From NCBI RefSeq assembly GCF_900143625.1, contig NZ_FRFF01000049.1:1-64000 (forward strand): DNA of 64,000 nucleotides, given 5' to 3'. Position numbers and translations under genes: made by a program. Shown one piece after another: positions 1 to 8,031 of the stretch; position 1 is the first letter of the stretch; every line of letters begins with the position of its first letter. Under the pieces are notes generated by a model. That model had not been told where the DNA came from, searched no databases, and saw only the letters and a list, made by a program, of their open reading frames with translations. The stretch is from Nocardiopsis sp. JB363 (GTDB lineage: Bacteria > Actinomycetota > Actinomycetes > Streptosporangiales > Streptosporangiaceae).

Positions 1-564
1 GCGCAGCACCCCCTCACGGTCGATCGCCGCCCCCACCCGGGACAGCACCGTGGATTCCGCCACCAGGAGCGTGTCACTGGCGCAGGCCGAGGGTTCGGCG
101 TCCCGGTCCAGCAGCAGGCACGCCGTGCTCACCACCCGCGCCTCCTCCCCCGCGTCCTCGGGCACCCGGACCCGCACGGTGAACTCGGATTCCCCACCCG
201 CGGGAACCTCGACCCGCCAGTTGGCGACCCCCTCTTCCAACACCCCGCCCTGGCCGACCTCGACCACCTCCAGGGGTTCGGGCACGTGTTGGGCGAGCAG
301 CCCGCCTTCCACCGCTTCCCCTTCGCCACCGGCGACCGTCGCTCGATAGACGAACTCCTCACCCGCCGGGGGTGGCTGGGGCGCGCCGGACAGGACCAAC
401 CCGACGGGCGCCGCCTCGGAGGCGCCCTCCCCCTCGTCCACGGCGGAAGCGGGGGCGACCAACAACGCCGCGGCGGCGACCCCGGTGACAGCGCCGGCCA
501 CCGCACGCCCGGCCCCTCTCGTTCTGCCACGTCCACGAACACCCTCGAAAACGGCCAGCGTCAT
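1..564 (-). CDS. Secreted surface protein, N-terminal part (runs off the window)
   Basis: Reading down from an ATG at 564, the frame stays open for 188 codons to the window edge. A good Shine-Dalgarno (GGGGAGA) lies about 6 nt upstream. The first 41 residues look like a Sec signal peptide: a long arginine-rich n-region, a hydrophobic AVTGVAAAALLV core and an ASA cleavage site at residues 39-41. The mature part is acidic and rich in Val and Glu. It contains a beta-strand-type stretch (LEVVEVGQGG, WRVEVPAGG, FTVRVRVPED) like the DUF11/conserved-repeat modules of secreted Gram-positive proteins. The C-terminus, and so any anchor, is outside the window. The call as exported is fairly firm; the function is unknown. 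Confidence 0.7.
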   Translation of the reverse strand, partial: MTLAVFEGVRGRGRTRGAGRAVAGAVTGVAAAALLVAPASAVDEGEGASEAAPVGLVLSGAPQPPPAGEEFVYRATVAGGEGEAVEGGLLAQHVPEPLEVVEVGQGGVLEEGVANWRVEVPAGGESEFTVRVRVPEDAGEEARVVSTACLLLDRDAEPSACASDTLLVAESTVLSRVGAAIDREGVLR

Positions 565-681
565 CCCGTGTCTCCCCGGTCTCACTGTCTCTCACTGTGT
601 GACACCTCAAGACAACTACGAGTGACTGCATAATCACGTCAGGTGACACGCCCTTGCCCGCTCCACCGCCCGGAGTGACCG

Positions 682-781
682 CTTAGATCAGGGATCGACC
701 TCTTAGTCCCGGACCTCCGCATCCAGCGGGCGAAGGGTGCCAAGACCCGGATCTCTCCCGATGCGTGGGCCGCCCTCTTAG
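682..781. promoter_or_regulatory. Triple CTTAG motif array upstream of small ORF and LAL-A
   Basis: CTTAG occurs at 682-686, 702-706 and 777-781, that is with start-to-start steps of 20 and 75 nt. The last copy lies 64 nt before the ATG of the 841 small ORF. The same pentamer recurs three times with almost the same steps (21, 73, 63) ahead of the 4170 small ORF. The rest of the 565-840 gap holds GTGACAC direct repeats near 599 and 652 and no other recognisable element. The conserved spacing suggests regulator-binding sites or a conserved promoter; which is unknown. Confidence 0.6.
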
Positions 782-840
782 TCCGATCGTGGGACCCACG
801 GCGGCCGAGAGCCGACCGCCGGGGAGAAGCGGAGAGTGTC

Positions 841-1008
841 ATGTTCCAGATCGAGACCCTGCACAACTACGTCGAACGCCCCGGACCGAAGGAGGTGCTG
901 GAGCACCGGCAGCGTCGGGAGGTCCTGTGGGAACGGCGACGCCGTCGAGAGGCCCGTCGGACCGAACGCCGGGCCGACCGTCGGACCCGCCGCGCCTTCG
1001 ACACCTGA
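841..1008 (+). CDS. Small arginine-rich protein preceding LAL-A
   Basis: This is a 55-residue ORF, too short for most gene callers. The ATG is preceded by a purine-rich Shine-Dalgarno (CGGAGAG, 4 nt spacer). The product is very basic: 17 of 55 residues are arginine, clustered in residues 23-51 as RR and RRRRR runs mixed with Glu, which predicts one long charged helix. No signal peptide or membrane segment is seen. It ends 33 nt before the LAL-A start, just upstream of that gene's own -10 hexamer. A second basic protein (4170-4316) sits in the same place before LAL-B, so a conserved gene pair is likely. No family is recognised. Binding to nucleic acid or to the adjacent regulator would be speculation. 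Confidence 0.6.
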   Translation: MFQIETLHNYVERPGPKEVLEHRQRREVLWERRRRREARRTERRADRRTRRAFDT

Positions 1009-1028
1009 CCGGTCCTTGCGGTGCGGGA

Positions 1029-1034
1029 CATAAT
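1029..1034 (+). promoter_or_regulatory. -10 hexamer CATAAT of LAL-A, leaderless start
   Basis: CATAAT is followed by exactly 7 nt and then the ATG at 1042. That is the usual distance from a -10 box to the transcription start, so the mRNA would begin at the start codon. No clear Shine-Dalgarno is present. All five LAL genes share this arrangement. Confidence 0.65.
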
Positions 1035-1041
1035 GGCCGGC

Positions 1042-3996
1042 ATGCCCCTTCTTCCCGCGACCACCACCCACCTCGTCGGCCGCTCGGAGGAACTCCACGC
1101 CCTGTCCGCGCACACCGGCCACTGCCGAACGCAGGCCTCGGCGACGATGATGATCGGCGGCGACGCCGGCGTAGGCAAGACCCGCCTGGTCACCGAGTTC
1201 GCTGCCACCCTGCCGACCGGGACCGTGTTCGCGGGCGGCTGCCTGGAACTGGGCGTGGACGGCCTGGCCTACGCCCCGTTCACCACGCTGTTGCGTCAGG
1301 TGCTGCGCGAACGGGGACGCGGAGACTTCGAGCTCGCCCCCGACGGTGGTGGAGTGGGCGAGCTCGCCCGGATCCTGCCCGAACTGGGAGCGATCCCCAC
1401 CGAGCGCCCCGAGTCACGTGGCGTGCTCTTCGACCAGGTGCTGACGCTGATCCGGTCACTGGCCGAGAATCCGGGGCCGACCGGGGAGAAGGGCCTGACC
1501 CTGGTCCTGGAGGACCTGCACTGGGCCGACGGCGCCACCCGTGACCTGATGGTCTTCCTGGTCCGGGCGCTGGACCGGCCCGGGGTCCAGATCATCGCCA
1601 CCCACCGGTTCGTCGAACTGGACGGCGCGCACCCGCTGCGCCGACTGCTGCCCGAGTTGGAACGCCTGCCCGAGGTGACCCGCCTGGACCTGGCCCCGCT
1701 CACCCGGGAGGAGGTCGCCCGCCAAGCGCACGCCCTCACCGGCGACGCCCTGGACGCTCGGGGACTGGACGAGTTGTACCGGCGCAGCGACGGCATCCCC
1801 CTGTACGTGGAGGCGCTGGCCGGTGACGACGAAGCGTCCTCCCCGGTCCCCGAACACTTCCGCGACCTGCTGCTGGCGCCCGTGCGCCGGCTGCCCGTCC
1901 CCTGGACCCGGGTGCTGCGCGCCGCCGCGGTCGGCGCGCTCTCCGGGGAGGTGGGCCATGAACCACTGCTGCGGGTGACGGGCCTGTCCGAGGACGACCT
2001 GGAGGAGGCCCTCCAAGGGCTCGTGGACACCCGGCTGCTACGGATCAGCGGGGACGGCTACCGCTTCCGGCACGCCCTGCTGCGCGAGGCGGTCCACGAG
2101 TCGCTGCTGCCGGGGACACGTTCGAGACTGCACCTGCGTTTCGCCCGGGACCTGGACGAACACAGCGACGCGGTGCCGGGCGAACGCCGCGCCGCCGAGC
2201 AGGCCCATCACTACCAGGCCGCGAACGAGCTGCCCTTGGCCCTGGCCTCGGCGTGGAACGCGGCGGTGCGCGCCGGGGAGGTCCTGGCCTTTGGCGAGCA
2301 GCTGGCCGTGCTGGAGCGGGTGCTCGTCCTGTGGGACCGGGTGCCCGAGGCGCGCGAGTCGGTCGGTGGCCGTTCCCTGGCCCGGGTGCTGGCCGACGCC
2401 GCGTTGGCCGCGTTGCAGAGCGGGCGGCCCGAACGCGCTTGGGAACTGTGCGACGCGGCGCTGCCCGACGTACCCGAGGGCCCCGACGACCATGACCTGA
2501 CCCTGCGTTCGCTGCTGCTGCGCTGCCGTGGACAGGCCCGGACCCAGTGCGTGGCCGAGGGGGCGGAGGCCGACCTGGCCGAAGCACTGCGACTCCATCC
2601 GCCGCACATGCCCGGATACGGACGCACCCTCTCGATCGTGGCGCGCGAGAGCATGTTCCGCCCCAGGGAGACCCTCGGTCTGGGGTTGTCGGCGGTGTCG
2701 CTGTCCGAACGCGCCCTGGAAGTGGCCCGTCGGGACGGGGACCGCTCCGCGGAGGCGGCGGCGCTGGTCTCGCTCGGCTCGGTGTACATGAGTCGCGGTC
2801 GCGGCGAGGAGGGACGGCCCCTCTTGGAGCGGTCCCTGAGGTTGGGCCGTGAGATCGGCGACCCGGCGATGGAGGCGCGCGCCAGCGGGAACCTCGCCCA
2901 CTACCTGCGCGAGCAGGGGCGCACCGACGAGGCTCTGGAGTTGCTGGAACGTTCCCTGCGGTACCAGCGCGAGCGGGGTTCGGCGAGCCTGCACAACGGC
3001 TTCACCCTGCAGAACCGGGCGGAGGTGTTCTACGACACCGGCCGTCTGGAGCGGGCCAGGGAGGTGATCGAGGAGACCGCCCCGCGCGCGTCCACCCCGA
3101 TGCACCGGGTCTTCCTGACGAGTCTGCTGGCCCGGACCCTGGTCGCGCTGGACGAGACCGCCGCGGCCCGTGCGGCGCTCGGACACGAGGACCTGGCCAG
3201 GGCCCGGGAGAGCCTGGAGCGTCTGGGTCGGGTGTCGGTGCTGAGTGTGGAACGCCTGGACCAGGCCCAGCTGGTGGTCGCCGCCCATCTGGACGTGTAC
3301 CTGGCCGAGGACGACCTGTCGGCCGCCCGCGCCGAGGCCGACGAGGCGCTGCGCCGGCTGGAGTTCCCGGACTCCCCCGGGTTCGGCTGGGCGCTGCTGT
3401 CCCTCGTGGCCGAGACGGCCCGTCGCGGACGCGAGCCCGAAGCGGTCGAACGGACCATGCGCGCGGTGGAGCGGATGCCGGTGCACGGCCCGGTCCAGAC
3501 GGCGTCGCGGGCCGACTGTCGGGCCCGGCTCGTCGAGGCCGGGCGGGGACCCGCGGCGGCCGTCCAGGAGTGGGGCCGGGCGGTGTCGGCCTGGGAGGCC
3601 GTCCCGATGCCGCTGCACCAAGGGTGGGCGCGGCTGCGTCGGGCCGAGTCCTGTGCGGTGGCGGGTGACCGCGCCGCGGCCACCGACCCCGTCCGGCAGG
3701 TACGGGAGAGTGCCCGCGCACACGGCGCGGTGGCGCTGGAACGGGCCGCCGACGACCTGGCCCGACGGCTCGGGCTCTCCCCCACCAAGCCGGTGCCCGG
3801 CTCCGCGGGGTTGACGGCCCGGGAGAGGGAGGTGCTGCGGTTGCTCGCCGAAGGCGCCACCAACGCCCGGATCGCCGAGCTGCTGTTCATCTCGCCCAAG
3901 ACCGCCAGCGTGCACGTGTCCAACATCCTGGCCAAGTTGGAGGTGCCCAACCGGGCCACCGCCGGCGCACGTGCCCGGCGGTCGGGCCTGGCCTGA
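1042..3996 (+). CDS. LAL-A: large ATP-binding LuxR-family transcriptional regulator
   Basis: The product is a 984-residue STAND-type (MalT/LAL) regulator. An N-terminal LVGR motif opens the AAA/NACHT-like ATPase. Walker A is GGDAGVGKTR (about residues 39-48) and Walker B is LTLVLEDLHWAD (about residue 155). A long alpha-helical TPR-like region follows (repeated L..GR..EA/L..A patterns). The C-terminal LuxR HTH begins LTAREREVLRLLAEG and contains the ISPKTASVHVSNIL recognition helix. Family members bind an inducer and ATP, oligomerise and activate transcription; the ligand here is unknown. I chose the ATG at 1042 over an upstream GTG at 1021 because it follows the CATAAT box by 7 nt and aligns with LAL-B. 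LAL-A and LAL-B are close paralogues and look like a tandem duplication. Confidence 0.93.
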   Translation: MPLLPATTTHLVGRSEELHALSAHTGHCRTQASATMMIGGDAGVGKTRLVTEFAATLPTGTVFAGGCLELGVDGLAYAPFTTLLRQVLRERGRGDFELAPDGGGVGELARILPELGAIPTERPESRGVLFDQVLTLIRSLAENPGPTGEKGLTLVLEDLHWADGATRDLMVFLVRALDRPGVQIIATHRFVELDGAHPLRRLLPELERLPEVTRLDLAPLTREEVARQAHALTGDALDARGLDELYRRSDGIPLYVEALAGDDEASSPVPEHFRDLLLAPVRRLPVPWTRVLRAAAVGALSGEVGHEPLLRVTGLSEDDLEEALQGLVDTRLLRISGDGYRFRHALLREAVHESLLPGTRSRLHLRFARDLDEHSDAVPGERRAAEQAHHYQAANELPLALASAWNAAVRAGEVLAFGEQLAVLERVLVLWDRVPEARESVGGRSLARVLADAALAALQSGRPERAWELCDAALPDVPEGPDDHDLTLRSLLLRCRGQARTQCVAEGAEADLAEALRLHPPHMPGYGRTLSIVARESMFRPRETLGLGLSAVSLSERALEVARRDGDRSAEAAALVSLGSVYMSRGRGEEGRPLLERSLRLGREIGDPAMEARASGNLAHYLREQGRTDEALELLERSLRYQRERGSASLHNGFTLQNRAEVFYDTGRLERAREVIEETAPRASTPMHRVFLTSLLARTLVALDETAAARAALGHEDLARARESLERLGRVSVLSVERLDQAQLVVAAHLDVYLAEDDLSAARAEADEALRRLEFPDSPGFGWALLSLVAETARRGREPEAVERTMRAVERMPVHGPVQTASRADCRARLVEAGRGPAAAVQEWGRAVSAWEAVPMPLHQGWARLRRAESCAVAGDRAAATDPVRQVRESARAHGAVALERAADDLARRLGLSPTKPVPGSAGLTAREREVLRLLAEGATNARIAELLFISPKTASVHVSNILAKLEVPNRATAGARARRSGLA

Positions 3997-4012
3997 GACC
4001 CCACCGGAAGGT

Positions 4013-4111
4013 CTTAGGGGATGCCCCGTCCGACTTAGCGGCACGGACGCCGGGGCCGTGTCCCCACGATGGAAAGCAGGAGTTCTCCCCATGTGGCGGC
4101 GGGTGTCTTAG
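4013..4111. promoter_or_regulatory. Triple CTTAG motif array upstream of small ORF and LAL-B
   Basis: CTTAG occurs at 4013-4017, 4034-4038 and 4107-4111. The last copy is 63 nt before the 4170 ATG. The order and spacing nearly match the array at 682-781. The bases after the third copy also agree: CTTAGtccgatcgt in the first array and CTTAGcgacatcgt here. The rest of the sequence between the motifs is not conserved, so the sites rather than the whole region appear to be under selection or recently copied. Confidence 0.6.
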
Positions 4112-4124
4112 CGACATCGTCGTA

Positions 4125-4150
4125 GATGTGCCGAACGCGTCCGGCACATC
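4125..4150 (+). other. Hairpin in the leader of the 4170 small ORF
   Basis: GATGTGCCG at 4125-4133 pairs perfectly with CGGCACATC at 4142-4150 around an 8-nt loop. It lies between the third CTTAG copy and the small ORF, so it would be in that ORF's 5' UTR. The corresponding region ahead of the first small ORF also contains short inverted repeats (around 790-822). Confidence 0.4.
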
Positions 4151-4169
4151 ACGACACCCAGGGGGAGAC

Positions 4170-4316
4170 ATGACCTACGACGACCTGCGCACCGCCACCG
4201 CCCACGCCATGCGGGACGAGCGCCTCCAGCACGCCGAGCGGGCCCGAGAGGCCCGCCGACTGCGGGCCGAGGCCCGCGCCCGACGCCGCGAGGAGCGTCG
4301 GATCCGCGGCGAATAA
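4170..4316 (+). CDS. Small arginine-rich protein preceding LAL-B
   Basis: This is a 48-residue ORF starting at an ATG behind GGGGGAG. The product begins MTYDDLRTATAHAMRDERL and continues as an Arg/Glu/Ala-rich helix with 15 arginines, so it is strongly basic and probably a single helix. An in-frame upstream start at 4128 is possible, but that would place it before the hairpin and without a Shine-Dalgarno. It stops 41 nt before LAL-B, mirroring the 841-1008 ORF before LAL-A. Direct sequence identity between the two small proteins is low apart from composition, so homology is not proven. The function is unknown. Confidence 0.6.
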   Translation: MTYDDLRTATAHAMRDERLQHAERAREARRLRAEARARRREERRIRGE

Positions 4317-4344
4317 TGGGCGGAGAAATGTCCCGGGCACAGAG

Positions 4345-4350
4345 CATAAT
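4345..4350 (+). promoter_or_regulatory. -10 hexamer CATAAT of LAL-B, leaderless start
   Basis: CATAAT, then 7 nt (gagcggt), then ATG at 4358. This is the same geometry as LAL-A, and no Shine-Dalgarno lies immediately upstream of the ATG. Confidence 0.65.
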
Positions 4351-4357
4351 GAGCGGT

Positions 4358-7309
4358 ATGCCCCTGCTTTCCGATACCAGCCCCGTCTTCGTCGGCCGCC
4401 ATGACCAGCTCCGGCTTCTCACCGACCAGGCCGACCGGGTGCGTTCCGGAACACCGGAGATGCTCCTGGTCGGTGGGGACGCCGGGGTGGGCAAGACCCG
4501 CTTGGTGAACGAGTTCACCGCCACCCGGCCGGCGGGAACGGTGTTCACCGGCGCCTGCCTGCAACTGGGTGTCGACGGACTCTCCTACGCCCCCTTCACG
4601 GCGGTGCTCCGCCAGGTACTGCGCGAGTGCGGCCGGACCCCGTTCGAGGAGGCCGCCCCCGGCGGGCTAGGAGAGTTCGCCCGTCTCCTGCCGGAGCTGG
4701 GACCCTTCCCCGAGGAACGTCGGGAGAACCGGGGCATCCTCTTCGAACAGCTACTGCGCCTGTTCACCCTGTTGGCCGGGGACGAGGGCGTCACCGTGGT
4801 ACTGGAGGACCTGCACTGGGCCGACGGTGCCACGCGTGACCTGCTGGTCTTCCTGGTCCGCAACCTGGACCGGCCCGGGGCCCAGATCGTCGCCACCTTC
4901 CGCAGCGACGACCTGCACCGCGCGCACCCGCTGCGGCGACTGCTGCCCGAGTTGGAACGCCTGCCCGGGGTGGGCCGGATCCAGTTGGAGCCGCTCTCCC
5001 GCGAGGAGGTGGCCGCCCAGACCCGGGCGATCCGGGGCGAGGACCTCACCCCCACCCAGCTGGACTCGCTGTACCGCCGCAGCGAGGGGGTGCCCCTGTT
5101 CGTGGAGGCCCTGGCCACCGCCGAGACCTGCCCCACCGACGAGGACCCCGACCTGCCCGACCACTTCCGCGACCTGCTGTTGGAGCCGCTGAACCGATTC
5201 GACGACACCACGTGGGCCGTGCTGCGCGCGGCGGCGGTGGGAGCGGTGAGTGTCACCGTCGAACACGAGATGCTGTACCACGCGGCCGGGCTGCCCGAAC
5301 GTGAGTTGGAGGCGGCCCTGCACACCCTGGTGGACTCCAACGTGCTGCGGGCCGGGCAGACCGGATACCGCTTCCGGCACGCCCTGCTGCGCGACGCCGT
5401 GCACGGGGAGATCCTGCCCGGACCGCACGCCCGGCTGCACCTGTGCTTCGCCCAGCTCATCGACGAGTACCCCCACACGGTCCCCGTCGACCGGCGTGCC
5501 GCCGAGGAGGCCCATCACTACCAGGCCGCGCACGATCTCCCCAGGGCGTTGCAGGCCGCCTGGTGGGCGGCGATCCGGGCCGGTGAGACGCTCGCCTTCA
5601 ACGAGGAACTGGCCATGCTGGAACGGGTGCTGGGTTTGTGGGACCAGGTGCCCGATGCCGCCGAACGCACCCAGGGGCATACCCGGGCCAAGGTGGTGAG
5701 CCGGGCGGCCGGGGCGGCGCTGGACACGGGCCGACACCGGCGGGCGCTGGAACTGGTGGAGGAGGCCCTGGCCGACCTGCCGGAGGACCCCACCGACGAC
5801 GAGGGCCGCATGATCCGAGCCCTCCTGTTGCGCAGACGTGGTCAGGCTCGCGCGTACAAGATGCGCGACGGTGGCCTGCCCGACCTGGTGCGGGCGTTCG
5901 AACTGCACCCGCCGCACATGCCGGGGTACGCGCAGCTCCTCGCCGACCTGGCGCGGGAGAGCAACCTCCTGCGCCTGGACCGTGCGGGCACCCCCGAGCA
6001 ACGGCTGCTGAACGATCTGCGCCGAGCCGGGCACGGCCCACGCGAACTCGCCGAGCTCGCCATCGAGGTGTCCTCCCGGGGAAACCCCGCGGATCTGTGC
6101 GGTGAGGCGGACGCGCGGATCATCCTAGGTTGCCTGCACATGGAGGACGGTGACGTCGAACGGGGCCGTCCACTCATGGAACTGGGTACTCGGCGGGGAG
6201 CGGAACTGTCCAACCCGATGATCGAGGCACGCGGCGCCGGAAGCCTCGGCCACCACCTGCGGGAACTGGGCCGACATGAGGAGGGCATGCAGGTCCTGGA
6301 GCGTTCGCTGGACCGACACGAACGGCTCGGCTGGGCCTCGGTGCACCGGGACTTCAACCACCAGAACCGGGCCGAGATCCTGTTCGAGTCCGGCCGGCTG
6401 AAGAAAGCTCGTGCCCTGGCCGAGCACACGGTGACCACCTCCACCAAGATCAAGCTGCACTTCATCCAATCGGTACTGGCCCGGATCGCGGCCGCGCAGG
6501 GCGATCTGGAGACGGCCCGGAGGTCGGCCGGTTCCTTGGGCGACCGGAGCATGCTGGACGCGCACCGGATGGACATCCTGCAGCTGCGGGTCCTGGGTTC
6601 CTTGGAGACCGCGCTGGCCGAAGGGGAACTGGAGGAGGCTCTGGAGTTGTCCCTGCGAACCCTGGACCAGGTGATCCTGGAACGGTTCCACGGGTACACC
6701 TGGCCGTTGCTGGAACGGATGGCCGAGACGGCCCGCCTGGTGTCCGCCCCGGAGCTGGTCGCCCGGGTACGCGAGGTGGCGGATCGAACCCGGATCACCG
6801 GCCTCGCCATGCCCGCCTACGCGGCGTCGGTCGTCGCTCTGACGGCGGAGGCCGATGGGGAGGACGCCACCGACCTGTGGAAGGGCGCCTTGGTGGCGTG
6901 GGAGGCGACCCCGATGCCGCTGCACCTGGCCCGGGCCCGGCTGCGTGAGGCCGAGGTGGTGGCCGTCGGCGACCGCGACCTGGCGGTGCGCCGGATCCGG
7001 CAGGCGCACGAGAGCGCGGTGGAGTGCGGGGCCGCGCCGCTGTCCCGCGCCGCGGAGGGGTTGGCGCGCAGGCTCGGCACCGGGGTGACCGAGCAGGCGG
7101 CCCCACCGGCGCCGCCGGCGGGGTTGACCGCGCGTGAGAGCGAGGTGCTGCGGTTGCTCGCCGAAGGCGCCACCAATGCGCAGATCGCCGAGCGGCTGTT
7201 CATCTCACCCAAGACCGCCAGCGTCCACGTGTCCAACATCCTCACCAAGCTGGACGTGCCCAACCGCGCCACCGCCGGCGCCCGTGCCCGACGGTTGGGC
7301 CTGGCCTAG
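4358..7309 (+). CDS. LAL-B: large ATP-binding LuxR-family transcriptional regulator
   Basis: This 983-residue paralogue of LAL-A has the same layout. FVGR occurs near residue 12, Walker A is GGDAGVGKTR, and Walker B is VTVVLEDLHWADGATRD. A helical TPR-like middle follows, then a C-terminal LuxR HTH (LTARESEVLRLLAEGATN, ISPKTASVHVSNILTKL). It differs most from LAL-A in the middle region, where ligand or partner binding is expected. The start at 4358 is preferred to the in-frame site at 4316 because of the leaderless promoter. The 3' end overlaps the convergent TetR gene by 4 nt, so the two transcripts may interfere. No obvious target operon lies next to it. Confidence 0.93.
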   Translation: MPLLSDTSPVFVGRHDQLRLLTDQADRVRSGTPEMLLVGGDAGVGKTRLVNEFTATRPAGTVFTGACLQLGVDGLSYAPFTAVLRQVLRECGRTPFEEAAPGGLGEFARLLPELGPFPEERRENRGILFEQLLRLFTLLAGDEGVTVVLEDLHWADGATRDLLVFLVRNLDRPGAQIVATFRSDDLHRAHPLRRLLPELERLPGVGRIQLEPLSREEVAAQTRAIRGEDLTPTQLDSLYRRSEGVPLFVEALATAETCPTDEDPDLPDHFRDLLLEPLNRFDDTTWAVLRAAAVGAVSVTVEHEMLYHAAGLPERELEAALHTLVDSNVLRAGQTGYRFRHALLRDAVHGEILPGPHARLHLCFAQLIDEYPHTVPVDRRAAEEAHHYQAAHDLPRALQAAWWAAIRAGETLAFNEELAMLERVLGLWDQVPDAAERTQGHTRAKVVSRAAGAALDTGRHRRALELVEEALADLPEDPTDDEGRMIRALLLRRRGQARAYKMRDGGLPDLVRAFELHPPHMPGYAQLLADLARESNLLRLDRAGTPEQRLLNDLRRAGHGPRELAELAIEVSSRGNPADLCGEADARIILGCLHMEDGDVERGRPLMELGTRRGAELSNPMIEARGAGSLGHHLRELGRHEEGMQVLERSLDRHERLGWASVHRDFNHQNRAEILFESGRLKKARALAEHTVTTSTKIKLHFIQSVLARIAAAQGDLETARRSAGSLGDRSMLDAHRMDILQLRVLGSLETALAEGELEEALELSLRTLDQVILERFHGYTWPLLERMAETARLVSAPELVARVREVADRTRITGLAMPAYAASVVALTAEADGEDATDLWKGALVAWEATPMPLHLARARLREAEVVAVGDRDLAVRRIRQAHESAVECGAAPLSRAAEGLARRLGTGVTEQAAPPAPPAGLTARESEVLRLLAEGATNAQIAERLFISPKTASVHVSNILTKLDVPNRATAGARARRLGLA

Positions 7310-7905
7310 ATGCCGTGATCGGGATTCCGGTCGTCGAGGACGAGGCTGTTCACCACGCGGGTGACGAGCCCCTCCAGGTCGCCCTCGGGGGCGAGCACCC
7401 CGGGCAGGGTGAGGTGTTCGGTGACCAGCCAGTTCAGGGCCAGGTAGAGCACGAGGACGGTGTCGCGACCGCCCGGCATCGCGGTCTCCTCGTGGAAAGC
7501 GAAGTTGGCCTCCAGGTCGGCGCGCACGCGAGCGGTCATGTCCGCGCGCAGTTCCGGGCGGCGGGTGGCCTCCAGTTGGAGTTCCAGGGTCGCCAGGTAG
7601 ACGTGGGGGTCGGCGGCCAGGCGCTTGACCGTGGCGCGCATGACCTCGGCGAGTTTGGCGCGGTCGCGGGCGCCGACCAGCACGTTGTCCCACTCGTCCT
7701 GTTCGGGCATGAAGCGCTCGTAGGTGCGCGCGCCCGTCTGGGCGAGCAGGTCGCCGCGGTCGGTGAAGTAGTTGGAGGCGGTGCCGATGGGCACGCCCGC
7801 CCGGGTGTCGACGGCGCGGAAGGTGAGCCCGCGCGCGCCCTCTTCGGCGAGTGTCTCGATGGCGGCGTCCAGTAGCGCGGCGCGCCGACCCGGGTTCCTG
7901 ACCAC
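7306..7905 (-). CDS. TetR/AcrR-family transcriptional regulator
   Basis: The 199-residue protein has an N-terminal HTH: residues 8-55 include LLDAAIETLAEEGARGLTFR, then VDTRAGVPIGTASNYFTDR, the typical TetR recognition helix. The C-terminal ligand domain is entirely helical. The GTG start at 7905 has a strong AAGGAGGA Shine-Dalgarno. The gene is divergent from the RibD-domain reductase at 8032 and probably represses it and itself through the operator-like repeats at 7950-7997. Its 3' end overlaps LAL-B by 4 nt. The inducer is not predictable. Confidence 0.92.
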   Translation of the reverse strand: MVRNPGRRAALLDAAIETLAEEGARGLTFRAVDTRAGVPIGTASNYFTDRGDLLAQTGARTYERFMPEQDEWDNVLVGARDRAKLAEVMRATVKRLAADPHVYLATLELQLEATRRPELRADMTARVRADLEANFAFHEETAMPGGRDTVLVLYLALNWLVTEHLTLPGVLAPEGDLEGLVTRVVNSLVLDDRNPDHGI

Positions 7906-7949
7906 GTGTTCCTCCTTGATCCGGGGACTTCCCGAAAACCTCTTGGCAA

Positions 7950-7997
7950 ACCACTACACACGAAGTACTTTGGCTGAAGTACTTTAACCATAGTGGT
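7950..7997. promoter_or_regulatory. Probable TetR operator between 7905 and 8032
   Basis: Two copies of the palindrome AAGTACTT (7963-7970 and 7977-7984) sit 14 nt apart. They are enclosed by an inverted repeat ACCACTA (7950-7956) and TAGTGGT (7991-7997). The block lies in the intergenic space of the divergent TetR/reductase pair and is clearly AT-richer than its surroundings. It fits a TetR dimer-pair operator. This is inferred from position and symmetry. Confidence 0.65.
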
Positions 7998-8031
7998 CGC
8001 TCGACCGCAGGAAACCCCTACAAGGAGACAC

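Noticed and set aside
2038-4092. Long minus-strand open frame (684 codons) opposite LAL-A, and similar ones opposite glnA2, LAL-B, panB and the MFS genes
   Set aside because: Composition is Gly/Pro/Arg/Gln-rich without domain features. They are antisense shadows expected from codon bias in very GC-rich genes.
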